DNA of 64,000 bases from Lentzea albida (GCF_900111005.1 NZ_FOFV01000001.1:744001-808000); one strand, 5' to 3'. Shown: positions 55,833-63,930, numbered from the stretch's first letter. Translations and numbers: made by a program. The notes: a model not told the origin generated them from the sequence alone.

Positions 55833-56474
55833 ATTACGGAACTCGACGAACGGATTACGGCCTGCCGAGCGTGCCCGCGCCTGGTCGCGTGGCGCGAGTC
55901 CGTGGCGTCCGTGAAGCGCGCGGCGTTCATGAACCAGGAGTACTGGGGCAGGCCGGTCCCGGGCTTCGGCCCCCTCGACGCCTCGCTGCTCATCGTGGGC
56001 CTCGCACCCGCCGCGCACGGCGGCAACCGGACCGGCCGCATGTTCACCGGCGACCCGTCCGGCGACTTCCTCTACCGGGCGTTGTACGAGGTGGGGATGG
56101 CTTCGCAGCCCACGGCCGTGTCCCGGGACGACGGCATGGAGCTGTACGGCGTGCGCATGGCCTCGCCCGTGCGGTGCGCACCGCCCGAGAACAAGCCGAC
56201 CGCCGAGGAACGGGACCGGTGCTCGCCGTTCCTGCGCGAGGAAATCTCGTTGATGCCGAACCTGAGGTCCGTCATGGTGCTCGGTGGGTTCGGGTGGAAG
56301 GCGTTCCTGCCGCTGGTGGGGGTCGCGCGGCCGCCGAAGTTCGGGCACGGGGTGGAGGTGCTCGCCGGTGGGTTGCGGGTGTTCGGGTGCTACCACGTGT
56401 CGCCGCACAACACGTACACCGGACGGCTGACCCAGGAGATGTTGCAGGACGTGCTGAGGAAGGCGAAGGGCTGA
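55833..56474 (+). CDS. Uracil-DNA glycosylase family protein with possible ATT start
   Basis: The protein has about 213 residues. It shows the iron-sulfur type UDG pattern: the N-terminal cysteine pair in ITACRACPRLV, the motif GLAPAAHGGNRTGRMFTGD at the uracil pocket, later cysteines in PVRCAPPENKP and FGCYHVSP, and HNTYTGRLT. These features fit the UdgB (family 5) group, which excises uracil and other deaminated bases. The conserved N-terminus reads ITELDERITAC, and the first codon is ATT at 55833 with no ATG, GTG or TTG in frame near it. The divergent S10 start is 10 bp away. Confidence 0.8.
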   Translation: MTELDERITACRACPRLVAWRESVASVKRAAFMNQEYWGRPVPGFGPLDASLLIVGLAPAAHGGNRTGRMFTGDPSGDFLYRALYEVGMASQPTAVSRDDGMELYGVRMASPVRCAPPENKPTAEERDRCSPFLREEISLMPNLRSVMVLGGFGWKAFLPLVGVARPPKFGHGVEVLAGGLRVFGCYHVSPHNTYTGRLTQEMLQDVLRKAKG

Positions 56475-56703
56475 CGGTGGCCCCTACACCTGCCCCTGCT
56501 GTGGCCACCTGACCCTCACCGAGCGCGCCGCCTGCGAGATCTGCCGCGAGTGCGGCTGGGAGGACGACGGTCAGGACGACCACGACAGCTCCGTCGTCCG
56601 CGGCGGTCCGAACGGACCGGTCAGCCTCGACGACGAGCGGGCCGCCTACGTGGCCGGGGGCGGTGTCCGAGGCGACCACGTCCCGCCCGGTCCGCCCGTC
56701 TGA
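56458..56703 (+). CDS. CPCC-motif cysteine-rich ORF without a recognisable start codon
   Basis: The open frame encodes GGPYTCPCCGHLTLTE, then CEICRECGWEDDGQDDHDS and an end rich in Gly/Pro. This is the CPCC cysteine-rich domain family, a small probable zinc-binding protein. The frame contains no ATG, GTG or TTG before the first cysteine, because an in-frame TGA precedes it at 56455. It starts inside the end of the UDG gene. It may be a decayed copy, may start at a rare codon, or may depend on frameshifting from the UDG frame. Confidence 0.55.
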   Translation, partial: GRRRADGGPYTCPCCGHLTLTERAACEICRECGWEDDGQDDHDSSVVRGGPNGPVSLDDERAAYVAGGGVRGDHVPPGPPV

Positions 56704-56723
56704 CTCCACTTAGGATCCGCCGC

Positions 56724-57188
56724 GTGACCTTCTGGACCGACGGCACCTACGGCGTGCAAGCCCCGCTCACCGACGAGGCGGTCCGCGAGGCCGAGGCCCT
56801 CCTGGGCGTGCGCCTCCCGGAAGCCCTCCTGGACCTCCTGCGCGTCCAGAACGGCGGCACCGTCGCAGACGAATGGTCCGCGTTCCCCACCACCGAGCCG
56901 ACCTCCTGGGCCCCGGACCACGTCCCGTTCGACAGCCTGATGGGCATCGGAACCGCCGAGGGGACCCTGTCCCTGCTCGACACCCCCTACCTGGTCGAGG
57001 AGTGGGGCCTGCCCTCCCCGGTCGTGCTCCTGACCGGCGACGGCCACACCTGGATCGCCCTCGACTACCGGGAACCAGGCGAGCCGTCGGTCGTCTGGCT
57101 CGACGCCGAGGACGAGTCGGAACTCCAGCTCGCCCCGGACCTCGGCACGTTCCTCACCGGCCTGGTGCCCGGGAACAGCTTCGACTGA
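56724..57188 (+). CDS. SMI1/KNR4 (SUKH-1) family protein
   Basis: The protein has 154 residues from a GTG at 56724. The pattern LTDEAVREAEALLGVRLPEALLDLLRVQNGG and the following LVEEWGLPSPVVLLTGDGHTWIALDY are the SMI1/KNR4 core. Bacterial members are often immunity proteins against nuclease or deaminase toxins, or general scaffold proteins. No toxin is adjacent. It follows the CPCC ORF by 20 bp and may be co-transcribed with it. Confidence 0.83.
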   Translation: MTFWTDGTYGVQAPLTDEAVREAEALLGVRLPEALLDLLRVQNGGTVADEWSAFPTTEPTSWAPDHVPFDSLMGIGTAEGTLSLLDTPYLVEEWGLPSPVVLLTGDGHTWIALDYREPGEPSVVWLDAEDESELQLAPDLGTFLTGLVPGNSFD

Positions 57189-57239
57189 ACCGACCAAAGG
57201 ATCATCCGAAGTCCGCCCGCACGTGCAAGGCTGCTCGTC

Positions 57240-57839
57240 ATGAAGTGGTGGCGGGCCGGGGTGGCGGTGGCGGCGTTGCTGATCGTCGTCGTCGCGGCCG
57301 GCGGCACGTCGCCCGTCACCTTCGTCAACCGCCTCGACGACCGCCCGCCCCCGCAGGACTCCAGCCCGCGCGCCGACCTCCCGCTGCCGACCGAACTGCC
57401 GGACGCCCTGGCGGTGCCGCTGACCGCGTACCTGCTCCTCCTCGCCGGGCTCGTGCTGTTCGGGCTGGTCGGGATCGTCCTCGCGGTCGAGCTGCCGCGG
57501 TGGCGCCGCCGGAAGGGCGTCCGCGGGGTCGAGGTCGAGGCCGTCGAGTTCGGGGAGACGGCGGTGGTGCGGCGCGTCGAGAAGGCGTTGCAGGAGTTCA
57601 CCTCCCACCCCGGCCGGCCGCCGCGTGACGCCGTGATCGCCGCCTGGCTCGCCCTCGAACGGGCCGAGGAACGCCTGCCGCACCAGACGCCCACCGAGTT
57701 CACCGAGAAGCTCGGCGTGGACGCGGTGGTGCTCAAGGACCTCTACCAACGCGCGCGGTTCGGGCACGAGGACGTGACGGCGGCACAGGCCGAGAAGGCC
57801 CGGCAAGAGCTGAGCCGCATCGTCCGGGAGCTCGCGTGA
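57240..57839 (+). CDS. DUF4129 domain membrane protein
   Basis: The protein has 199 residues. An N-terminal signal or first helix (VAVAALLIVVVAAG) is followed by an extracytoplasmic linker, a second helix (LTAYLLLLAGLVLFGLVGIVLAV), a basic stop-transfer segment, and a C-terminal cytoplasmic DUF4129 domain (RDAVIAAWLALERAEERL-TPTEF). DUF4129 proteins are regularly encoded with MoxR and DUF58 genes, as here. Their role is unknown but probably linked to envelope processes. The end overlaps the next gene by 4 bp. Confidence 0.87.
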   Translation: MKWWRAGVAVAALLIVVVAAGGTSPVTFVNRLDDRPPPQDSSPRADLPLPTELPDALAVPLTAYLLLLAGLVLFGLVGIVLAVELPRWRRRKGVRGVEVEAVEFGETAVVRRVEKALQEFTSHPGRPPRDAVIAAWLALERAEERLPHQTPTEFTEKLGVDAVVLKDLYQRARFGHEDVTAAQAEKARQELSRIVRELA

Positions 57840-58186
57840 AGACCGCGCTGGCACTCGTCGTCGGGGTGGTCGTCGGCGTCGTGATCTGGTTTCTCGGCGC
57901 CTCGCCCGAGTGGGCCGCGGTGCTGGCGGTGCCGCCGACCGCGTTCGGCGTGCTGGTCAGCAGGGTGCCTCGCGCCACCGACATCGTCTGGAGCCCGGCG
58001 CCACCGCCTCCCGGGTCGATCAGCACCGCGCACGCCAGCACGCTCGCGAGCAGGCTGGCCGAGGCGGCGGAGGACCCGAGGCGCTACCGGGAACGGTTCC
58101 GCGCCCGGTTCGCGCGGCTGGGGATCGAGGCGTCCGAGATGCCGGATCCGGAAGAACTCGCGGAAAGGCTCAGGAGGGTCGAGTGA
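57836..58186 (+). CDS. Small membrane protein in the MoxR-DUF58 operon
   Basis: The protein has 116 residues from a GTG overlapping the upstream stop. Two N-terminal hydrophobic helices (LALVVGVVVGVVIWFLGA and WAAVLAVPPTAFGVLVS) are followed by a Pro-rich segment and a charged helical C-terminus. I recognise no family domain. The position, coupled at both ends within the operon, indicates that it works with the MoxR and DUF58 proteins. Confidence 0.8.
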   Translation: MKTALALVVGVVVGVVIWFLGASPEWAAVLAVPPTAFGVLVSRVPRATDIVWSPAPPPPGSISTAHASTLASRLAEAAEDPRRYRERFRARFARLGIEASEMPDPEELAERLRRVE

Positions 58187-59124
58187 CGATCGCACGGGAG
58201 GCCGAGGCCGTTCTCGACGAGATCGGCAAGGTCGTCGTCGGGCGCACCCGGACGCTGCGGCTCGCGCTCGCGGCCGTGCTGGCGGGCGGGCACGTGCTGC
58301 TGGAGGACGTGCCGGGGCTCGGCAAGACGCTGATCGCGCGGTCGCTCGCGCAGGCGCTGAGCCTCGAGTTCCGCCGCCTGCAGTGCACGCCGGACCTGCT
58401 GCCCGCGGACGTCACCGGGTCGTTCCTCTACGACCCCGGCAGCCGCGAGTTCGAGTTCCACCGGGGACCCGTGTTCACCGGGCTGCTGCTCGCCGACGAG
58501 ATCAACCGCACGCCGCCGAAGACGCAGTCCGCGCTGCTGGAGGCCATGCAGGAGCGGCAGGTCACGGTCGAGGGGCGCACGTTCGAGCTGCCCAGGCCGT
58601 TCCACGTGCTCGCGACCTCGAACCCGGTCGAGTACGAGGGCACCTACCCGTTGCCCGAGGCGCAGCTCGACCGGTTCCTGGTGCGGCTCGACATCGGCTA
58701 CCCGCCCGCCGAGGAGGAGGTCGAGGTGCTGCGGCGCCGGATCGCCCGGCAGCGCGAGGAGTCCGAGGTGCCGCCGGTGCTCGCGGAAGGCCGGCTCGCC
58801 GAGCTGCAGGCCGAGCTGGAGAAGACCACTGTGGACGACGATCTCCTGCGGTACTGCGTCGACCTGGCCGTCGCCACGCGCAGGCACCCGTCCGTCGAGG
58901 TCGGGGCGTCACCTCGGGGCGCGCAGGCGCTCGTGCTCGTCGCCCGCGCACTGGCCACTTTGGACGACCGCGCGTTCGTGACGCCCGAGGACGTCAAGGA
59001 GTGCGCGGTGGCCGTGCTGGCGCACCGGCTGGTGATGAAGCCCGAGACGTGGACGTCCGGCGTGACCGGCGTGCAGGTCGTCACCGAGCTGCTCGGCAAG
59101 GTCCCGGGCCCGCCCAGCTCATGA
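58183..59124 (+). CDS. MoxR-family AAA+ ATPase
   Basis: The protein has 313 residues from a GTG with AGGAGGG upstream. Walker A is EDVPGLGKTLIA, Walker B LLADEINRTPPKTQSALLEAM, and sensor 1 is in VLATSNPVEYEG, followed by the Arg-containing sensor segments. MoxR proteins are chaperone-like ATPases that help assemble protein complexes, usually together with a von Willebrand or DUF58 protein. The next gene provides the DUF58 partner and overlaps by 4 bp. Confidence 0.92.
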   Translation: MTIAREAEAVLDEIGKVVVGRTRTLRLALAAVLAGGHVLLEDVPGLGKTLIARSLAQALSLEFRRLQCTPDLLPADVTGSFLYDPGSREFEFHRGPVFTGLLLADEINRTPPKTQSALLEAMQERQVTVEGRTFELPRPFHVLATSNPVEYEGTYPLPEAQLDRFLVRLDIGYPPAEEEVEVLRRRIARQREESEVPPVLAEGRLAELQAELEKTTVDDDLLRYCVDLAVATRRHPSVEVGASPRGAQALVLVARALATLDDRAFVTPEDVKECAVAVLAHRLVMKPETWTSGVTGVQVVTELLGKVPGPPSS

Positions 59125-60350
59125 GCAGGGCCGACAAGATCAGGGAGGCCTTCGCCCAGTCGCACGGCGCGCACTGGCACCCCACGGACGCGTACTCGCG
59201 CGCCGTCTGGCTGGGAGTCGGGCTCGTCGTCGCCGGGATGTTCCTGCACGAGGTCGAACTGGTGCTGTTCGGCGTGCCGCTGGTCCTGTCCGTGCTGCTG
59301 ACGTCCCAACCCCGGGGCACCCCAACGGTCAGCGTGCGTCCCGTGCCGCGCGGGGCGGGCCTGGGCGTCGTGCACACCGTCGCGCGCGTCGACGGCGCGG
59401 ACGCCGAGATCGCCGTGGTCAAGCTGCCCGGCGGCACCAGGGCCGTGCCCGCGCACTCGCCCGACCTGCCGGTGGAGGTCCGGCGCGACGCCTGGGGACC
59501 GGGCGTCGACCTGCGGCTGGACCACCTGTTCGCCGGTCCGGACGGCATGCACGTCTACGGGCCGGTCGTCGGCGTCGAGCACGTCCGCACGATCCTGCCG
59601 CCGGTCGAGCACCACCCGTCCGGACCGCTGCCGCCGCGGCCCGCCGGACTGGTCGGCATCCACCGCTCGCCGCGGGCCGGCGACTCGACCGAGCTGCGCG
59701 ACATCAGGGCGTTCCAGCCGGGGGACAGGCTCAAGCGCGTCGACTGGCGCGTCACGACCCGCACCGGCACCCTGCACGTCCGCGAGCGGCACGCCGAGGC
59801 CGACGCGGAGGTCGTGCTGGCCCTCGACACGCGCGCGGACGTCGGTGCGGAGGTGGCGGACTGGTCCTCGCCGCACCACGGCTCCTCGACGCGTCCCGGC
59901 GGCAGCCTGGACCGCGCGGTGCGGCGGGCGGCGTCGATGGCCGCGGGGTACCTGCGGCAGGGCGACCGGGTGGCGTTGATGGACCTCTCGCGCCCGCAGC
60001 TCAACGTCCGCTCCGGAGTCGGGCGGCGGCACCTGATGCGCATCCGCACGCAGCTCGTCGTGTGCGTGCAGGCCGCCGGGTGGTCGTCGCACGTGGCGTT
60101 GCGCAGGCTCCCGCACGGGAGCGTGGTCGTGCTGCTGTCGCCGTTCCTCGACGACGAGATCGCGGAACTGGCCGTGTCCACGCGCAGGCGCGGTCACGTG
60201 GTGCTCGCGATCAACACGCTGCCGCTGCCGTTGACGCCCGATCCCGAGACGCCGTGGGGCGAGGTCGCGGCCGAGGTGATCGCCGCGGAGCACCGGCTGA
60301 GGCTGCGGCGCATGGCCGAGCACGGGGTGGCGGTGACGCGCGAATGCTGA
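59121..60350 (+). CDS. DUF58 domain protein, MoxR partner
   Basis: The protein has 409 residues starting at MSRADKIREAFAQ. Two membrane helices lie near residues 30-65 and a beta-rich region follows. The DUF58 core is at about residues 185-260 (DSTELRDIRAFQPGDRLKRVDWRVTTRTG), with a degenerate vWA-like domain to the end. The much longer open frame upstream is a shadow of moxR. It is coupled to moxR by a 4-bp overlap and to the next membrane gene. Confidence 0.9.
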   Translation: MSRADKIREAFAQSHGAHWHPTDAYSRAVWLGVGLVVAGMFLHEVELVLFGVPLVLSVLLTSQPRGTPTVSVRPVPRGAGLGVVHTVARVDGADAEIAVVKLPGGTRAVPAHSPDLPVEVRRDAWGPGVDLRLDHLFAGPDGMHVYGPVVGVEHVRTILPPVEHHPSGPLPPRPAGLVGIHRSPRAGDSTELRDIRAFQPGDRLKRVDWRVTTRTGTLHVRERHAEADAEVVLALDTRADVGAEVADWSSPHHGSSTRPGGSLDRAVRRAASMAAGYLRQGDRVALMDLSRPQLNVRSGVGRRHLMRIRTQLVVCVQAAGWSSHVALRRLPHGSVVVLLSPFLDDEIAELAVSTRRRGHVVLAINTLPLPLTPDPETPWGEVAAEVIAAEHRLRLRRMAEHGVAVTREC

Positions 60351-60805
60351 TGCGGCTGGCGATCGTGCTCGCGGCGCTGCCCGTGGCGGTGGTCCTGCAC
60401 CTGGAGTCGTCGTCGATCGGCCCGTTGCTGATCGTTTCCGGGCTGACGGTGCTCACCGTCCTGATGCCGGGGAGCGCGGGAGCGGCGTTGCTGATCGGCT
60501 ACGCGGCACTCGCGACGGCGTTCGCCGACGGGCACCCGCTGCGGCTCGGTGTGCTGGTGTTGATCCCGGCGTTGCACCTCGTTCACATCACTTCCGCGCT
60601 CGCCGCGGTCGTTCCGGTGAAAACGAGAATCGAAGCCGCCGCGCTGAAAGCACCGGCACGCCGGTTCGCCATTGTCCAAGTGATCACATTTGTGGTCACG
60701 GCGTTCGCCGCGGTCGTACCTTCTGGTGCCGGTATCGGCCTCGTGGAGGTGCTCGGACTGGGCGCTCTGACGGTCGTCATCGGAGTCGTGGCGCTGAGGA
60801 TCTGA
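60344..60805 (+). CDS. Integral membrane protein of the MoxR-DUF58 operon
   Basis: The protein has 153 residues; the ATG at 60344 and a second one at 60350 both overlap the DUF58 stop. Four to five hydrophobic helices are visible (LAIVLAALPVAVVLHL, LLIVSGLTVLTVLMPG, VLVLIPALHLVHITSALAAV, FAIVQVITFVVTAFAAVV). I recognise no family. It closes the operon; the next gene is 140 bp away. Confidence 0.8.
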   Translation: MLMRLAIVLAALPVAVVLHLESSSIGPLLIVSGLTVLTVLMPGSAGAALLIGYAALATAFADGHPLRLGVLVLIPALHLVHITSALAAVVPVKTRIEAAALKAPARRFAIVQVITFVVTAFAAVVPSGAGIGLVEVLGLGALTVVIGVVALRI

Positions 60806-60947
60806 ATCGACACTCTCAGGGAGAACGTCTCAGGTTCAGCTCAAGTCGCAGGTCAGCCGGGAGGGTGTCCGGCATCACCCGGCGACGGTAGTCACAACGG
60901 CCCCTCCGGACGCGCGAAAAAGGGGGTCCTGGTGCGACCATGTGTGT

Positions 60948-62273
60948 ATGGCTGCTGTGAAGTCGAACCCCACGAGGATTGTTATCGTCGGCGGCGGTTA
61001 CGTCGGGATGTACACGGCTCTCGGACTGCAGAAGAAACTGCGCTCCGGTGAGGCCTCCGTCACGGTGATCGACCCGCAGCCGCACATGACCTACCAGCCC
61101 TTCCTGCCCGAGGCGGCGGCCGGCTCGATCGAGCCGCGCCACGTCGTCGCTCCACTGCGCAAGGTGCTCAAGCGCTGCCACGTCGTCACCGGCCGCGTCA
61201 CGAAGATCGAGCACTCGCGCAAGATCGTGACCGCCGAGCTGTCGGACGGCCACGTCGAGGAGATCGAGTACGACGTGCTCGTCTCCGCGCTGGGTGCGAT
61301 CTCCCGCACGCTCCCGATCCCCGGCCTGGCCGAGGTCGGCATCGGCATGAAGACGATCGGCGAGGCGATCTACGTCCGCAACCACGTGCTCTCGCGCCTG
61401 GACCAGGCCGCCAGCACCAACAACGCGGACCTGCGCAAGAAGCTCCTGAGCTTCGTCGTGATCGGTGGTGGCTTCGCGGGCATCGAGACGCTCGCCGAGC
61501 TCGAGGACATGACGCGGTATGCGCTCAAGTACTACGAGGGCATCAAGCCCGAAGAGATGAACTGGGTCCTCGTCGAGGCGATGGGCCGGATCATGCCCGA
61601 GGTGTCCGCCAAGCTCGGCGCGTGGACCGTCGAGGCGCTGGAGAAGCGCGGCATCAAGATCTACCTCGACACCCGCGTGAAGTCGCTCGAGGGTGGCCAC
61701 GTCATCCTCGACGACGGCACCGAGTTCGACTCGGACACGATCATCTGGACCGCCGGCATGAAGGCGAACCCGGTGCTGCGCAACACGGACCTCCCGCTCG
61801 ACGAGCGCGGCCGCGTCCGGTGCACCGCCGCCATGCAGGTCCAGGGCCTCGACGGCGTGTGGGCCGCCGGTGACTGCTCCGCGGTGCCGGACCTCTCGCG
61901 CACCGACGAGGACCCGACGGCGACGTGCGTGCCGAACGCGCAGCACGCCATCCGCCAGTCGAAGCTGCTCGCGAAGAACATCGTCGCGTCGCTGCGCGGC
62001 CAGAAGCCGAAGGACTACTTCCACAAGTACCTCGGCTCGGTCGCGGGCCTCGGCCTCTACAAGGGCGTCGCGGACGTGTTCGGCCTGCGCTTCAAGGGCG
62101 TGCCGGCGTGGTTCATGCACCGCAGCTACCACGTCGCGTTCATGCCGACCGTGAACCGCAAGCTGCGCGTGCTGATGGACTGGACGCAGGCGCTGTTCTA
62201 CGGCCGCGAGGTCGTCGCCCTGGGCCAGATCAACGACCCGAAGTCGGACTTCGACCGCGCGGTGCAGTCCTGA
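60948..62273 (+). CDS. ndh: Type II NADH dehydrogenase (Ndh)
   Basis: The protein has 441 residues. The ATG at 60948 was chosen over a GTG two codons earlier. Two Rossmann motifs are present, IVIVGGGYVGMYTALGL (FAD) and FVVIGGGFAGIETLAEL (NADH), plus WAAGDCSAVPDL near the quinone-proximal flavin site. The C-terminus has the amphipathic region that attaches the enzyme to the inner face of the membrane. It oxidises NADH and reduces menaquinone without pumping protons. A strong terminator follows 45 bp after the stop. Confidence 0.93.
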   Translation: MAAVKSNPTRIVIVGGGYVGMYTALGLQKKLRSGEASVTVIDPQPHMTYQPFLPEAAAGSIEPRHVVAPLRKVLKRCHVVTGRVTKIEHSRKIVTAELSDGHVEEIEYDVLVSALGAISRTLPIPGLAEVGIGMKTIGEAIYVRNHVLSRLDQAASTNNADLRKKLLSFVVIGGGFAGIETLAELEDMTRYALKYYEGIKPEEMNWVLVEAMGRIMPEVSAKLGAWTVEALEKRGIKIYLDTRVKSLEGGHVILDDGTEFDSDTIIWTAGMKANPVLRNTDLPLDERGRVRCTAAMQVQGLDGVWAAGDCSAVPDLSRTDEDPTATCVPNAQHAIRQSKLLAKNIVASLRGQKPKDYFHKYLGSVAGLGLYKGVADVFGLRFKGVPAWFMHRSYHVAFMPTVNRKLRVLMDWTQALFYGREVVALGQINDPKSDFDRAVQS

Positions 62274-62318
62274 CGCGCCTGCCGACGCAGGGTTAGCCCT
62301 TACTCCCTGTGAGTGCAC

Positions 62319-62352
62319 AAGTGCCCCGAACGAGACCTCGTTCGGGGCACTT
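62319..62352 (+). terminator. Strong intrinsic terminator after ndh
   Basis: A perfect 15-bp stem AAGTGCCCCGAACGA / TCGTTCGGGGCACTT has a 4-nt loop and is followed by CTTTGG. It lies 45 bp beyond the ndh stop codon. The stem length and GC-rich core make it the clearest terminator of the window. Confidence 0.88.
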
Positions 62353-62408
62353 CTTTGGTCTGGAGGCGGAACTTGAGCCCCCGATCGGAGTAAGCTCCGA
62401 GGGTCGTC

Positions 62409-62437
62409 TTGACATTGCGTTACGTGTTTCGGAGACT
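62409..62437 (+). promoter_or_regulatory. Candidate promoter for the small ORF / ATP-grasp pair
   Basis: A consensus-like -35 box TTGACA at 62409-62414 is followed, after 17 bp, by GAGACT as a weak -10 candidate. The position is right, downstream of the ndh terminator and about 60 bp before the small ORF. The -10 match is poor. Confidence 0.32.
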
Positions 62438-62494
62438 ACGGCTGGTGCATCACCTGAATGCGTGATTCGCCATGTGGGGAGAGAGGTGATCCCG

Positions 62495-62617
62495 ATGTCT
62501 CTCGAGGAGCTGGCCGCACAGCTTCGTCGTGGCGAGATCGAGGACCCCGCGTTGGCGCAGTACGCCGCAGAGTACGCGCAGGCGGGGCAGGTTTTCCGCA
62601 GCAAGAAGGACGATTGA
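62495..62617 (+). CDS. 40-residue small protein, candidate precursor or partner of the ATP-grasp enzyme
   Basis: The ATG at 62495 has an excellent Shine-Dalgarno (GAGAGGTGATC) and lies downstream of a terminator. A longer in-frame start at 62309 would run through that terminator and is rejected. The peptide begins MSLEELAAQLRRGEIEDPAL, continues with an Ala/Tyr-rich helix, and ends FRSKKDD. Its stop overlaps the TTG start of the ATP-grasp gene (TTGA). The helical, acidic leader-like N-terminus and the Ser/Lys/Asp C-terminus would suit a graspetide precursor. It could equally be a small structural protein. Confidence 0.65.
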   Translation: MSLEELAAQLRRGEIEDPALAQYAAEYAQAGQVFRSKKDD

Positions 62618-63720
62618 CCAGGTCGGCTGACGGGCGGGTGCCGGGTGCCCCGTCCGAGGCTGCGAGGCCCCTTCTCCTGCAGGGCCAGGAGTACCTCTTC
62701 CGTTCCCCGCCCAAGTGCCTCGACTTCCAGGAGCAGGTCCACCGCCTCGGCATGGTCGACGAGGGCGACGGCAACCCGCAGCCCTGCGTGCTCGTCCTGG
62801 CCCGCGCCGCCGACATGGAGATGAACGAACTCTCCATCGCCCTGGCAGAGCGCGGCATCCGCATGGCCCGCATCGACGCCGACCGCTGCGTGGACCTCCC
62901 GCTGTCGGTCTACACCGACCAGCCCCTCGTAGAACTGGACCGCTGGCTCCTGCGCCCACTGCTGGTCTGGCGCCGCCACTTCGAACTCTCCGCGGTCCCC
63001 GTCGAACCGGGCACCCTCGCCGGCGCCTACGCCGTCGACCAGTGGGCCTCAGTGGCCAACTGGCTGTCCTCACGCTCCGACTGGGCTCATGTGAACCCGT
63101 CGCGCTTCTCAACGCACCTGGACCGCCTCACGCAGCTCTCCGACGCCAGTTCGTTCGGACTGCGCGTACCCCGCACGGCCGTGACGACCCGACCGGGCCG
63201 CACCCGCCCGGGAGGCGGCAGCTGCATCGTCAAAACGGCCGGCCGCCACCTCCTCGAGCCACGCCCAGGCGTCCAGCACGGCCTCTTCCCACGCCCCCTG
63301 GAGACCTCCAGGGCGTCAGACGCCCCGGAACCCGCCCCGGTGATCGTCCAGGAGTACGTGCCGTCGGAGACGGAACTGCGCGTCTTCGTGGTGGGCGAGC
63401 AGTGCATCGCCTACCAGGTCGACAAACTGGACCCGGCCCAACTCTGGGTGGATCCCGACGCGGTCCGCGTCACGAGGACCACGATCCCGACGTCCCTCTC
63501 GGACAAGTTGCTCGCCCTCGCCCGCCACTGGCGCGTGCAGGTGGCGGCATTCGACCTGCTCGTGACCGCCGGTGGAGACCACGTGTTCCTGGAGATCAAC
63601 GTCAACTGCGACTGGCGCTGGTTCGAGCACAGGGCCGACGACAACAGCGTCTCCACGGCCGTGCACGACTGGGTGGCGCTGCGCTTCAAGGAACTGCTCG
63701 GCGCGGGAAGGGGACGCTGA
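62614..63720 (+). CDS. ATP-grasp ligase, MvdD/RimK-like
   Basis: The protein has 368 residues with the TTG at 62614 overlapping the small ORF stop and AGAAGGA just upstream; a GTG at 62638 is an alternative. The N-terminal region (VLVLARAADMEMNELSIALA, then MARIDADR) resembles the pre-ATP-grasp domain of graspetide ligases. The ATP-grasp core includes SCIVKTAGRH, VIVQEYVPSETELRVFVVGE and the Mg-binding GDHVFLEINVNCDWRWFE. Relatives join carboxylates to hydroxyl or amine groups of peptides. No methyltransferase or exporter is adjacent. Confidence 0.82.
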   Translation: MTRSADGRVPGAPSEAARPLLLQGQEYLFRSPPKCLDFQEQVHRLGMVDEGDGNPQPCVLVLARAADMEMNELSIALAERGIRMARIDADRCVDLPLSVYTDQPLVELDRWLLRPLLVWRRHFELSAVPVEPGTLAGAYAVDQWASVANWLSSRSDWAHVNPSRFSTHLDRLTQLSDASSFGLRVPRTAVTTRPGRTRPGGGSCIVKTAGRHLLEPRPGVQHGLFPRPLETSRASDAPEPAPVIVQEYVPSETELRVFVVGEQCIAYQVDKLDPAQLWVDPDAVRVTRTTIPTSLSDKLLALARHWRVQVAAFDLLVTAGGDHVFLEINVNCDWRWFEHRADDNSVSTAVHDWVALRFKELLGAGRGR

Positions 63721-63838
63721 TGCCCGCGACCGTTCGACGCTTACGGGAGTGCTCGCTCTAGTCCAATTCGCTGGGCCGCTCGGGCGAGAAACGACCATCC
63801 GCTCACACAAGCCGACGATCAAGGCCTAGGCTCACCGC

Positions 63839-63912
63839 GCCCCCGTAGCCCAATCGGTAGAGGCAGGTCCCTTAAAAGGATCACAGTACGGGTTCGAATC
63901 CCGTCGGGGGTA
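63839..63912 (+). tRNA. tRNA with UAA anticodon and short variable loop (Leu-like)
   Basis: A full cloverleaf is visible: acceptor GCCCCCG / CGGGGGT, D-arm with AATCGGTAGA, anticodon stem GGTCC / GGATC around the 7-nt loop CTTAAAA, 5-nt variable region, T-arm ACGGG-TTCGAAT-CCCGT and discriminator A. The CCA end is not encoded. The loop gives anticodon UAA, which reads the rare Leu codon UUA. Normal bacterial leucine tRNAs have a long variable arm, and this one has only five bases there. The amino acid assignment is therefore uncertain. Confidence 0.85.
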
Positions 63913-63930
63913 CTTCTGTTCACCTGTATG

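Noticed and set aside
62309..62494. Longer start for the 40-residue ORF
   Set aside because: The extension runs through a 15-bp perfect terminator hairpin and has no ribosome-binding site, whereas the ATG at 62495 has a strong one.
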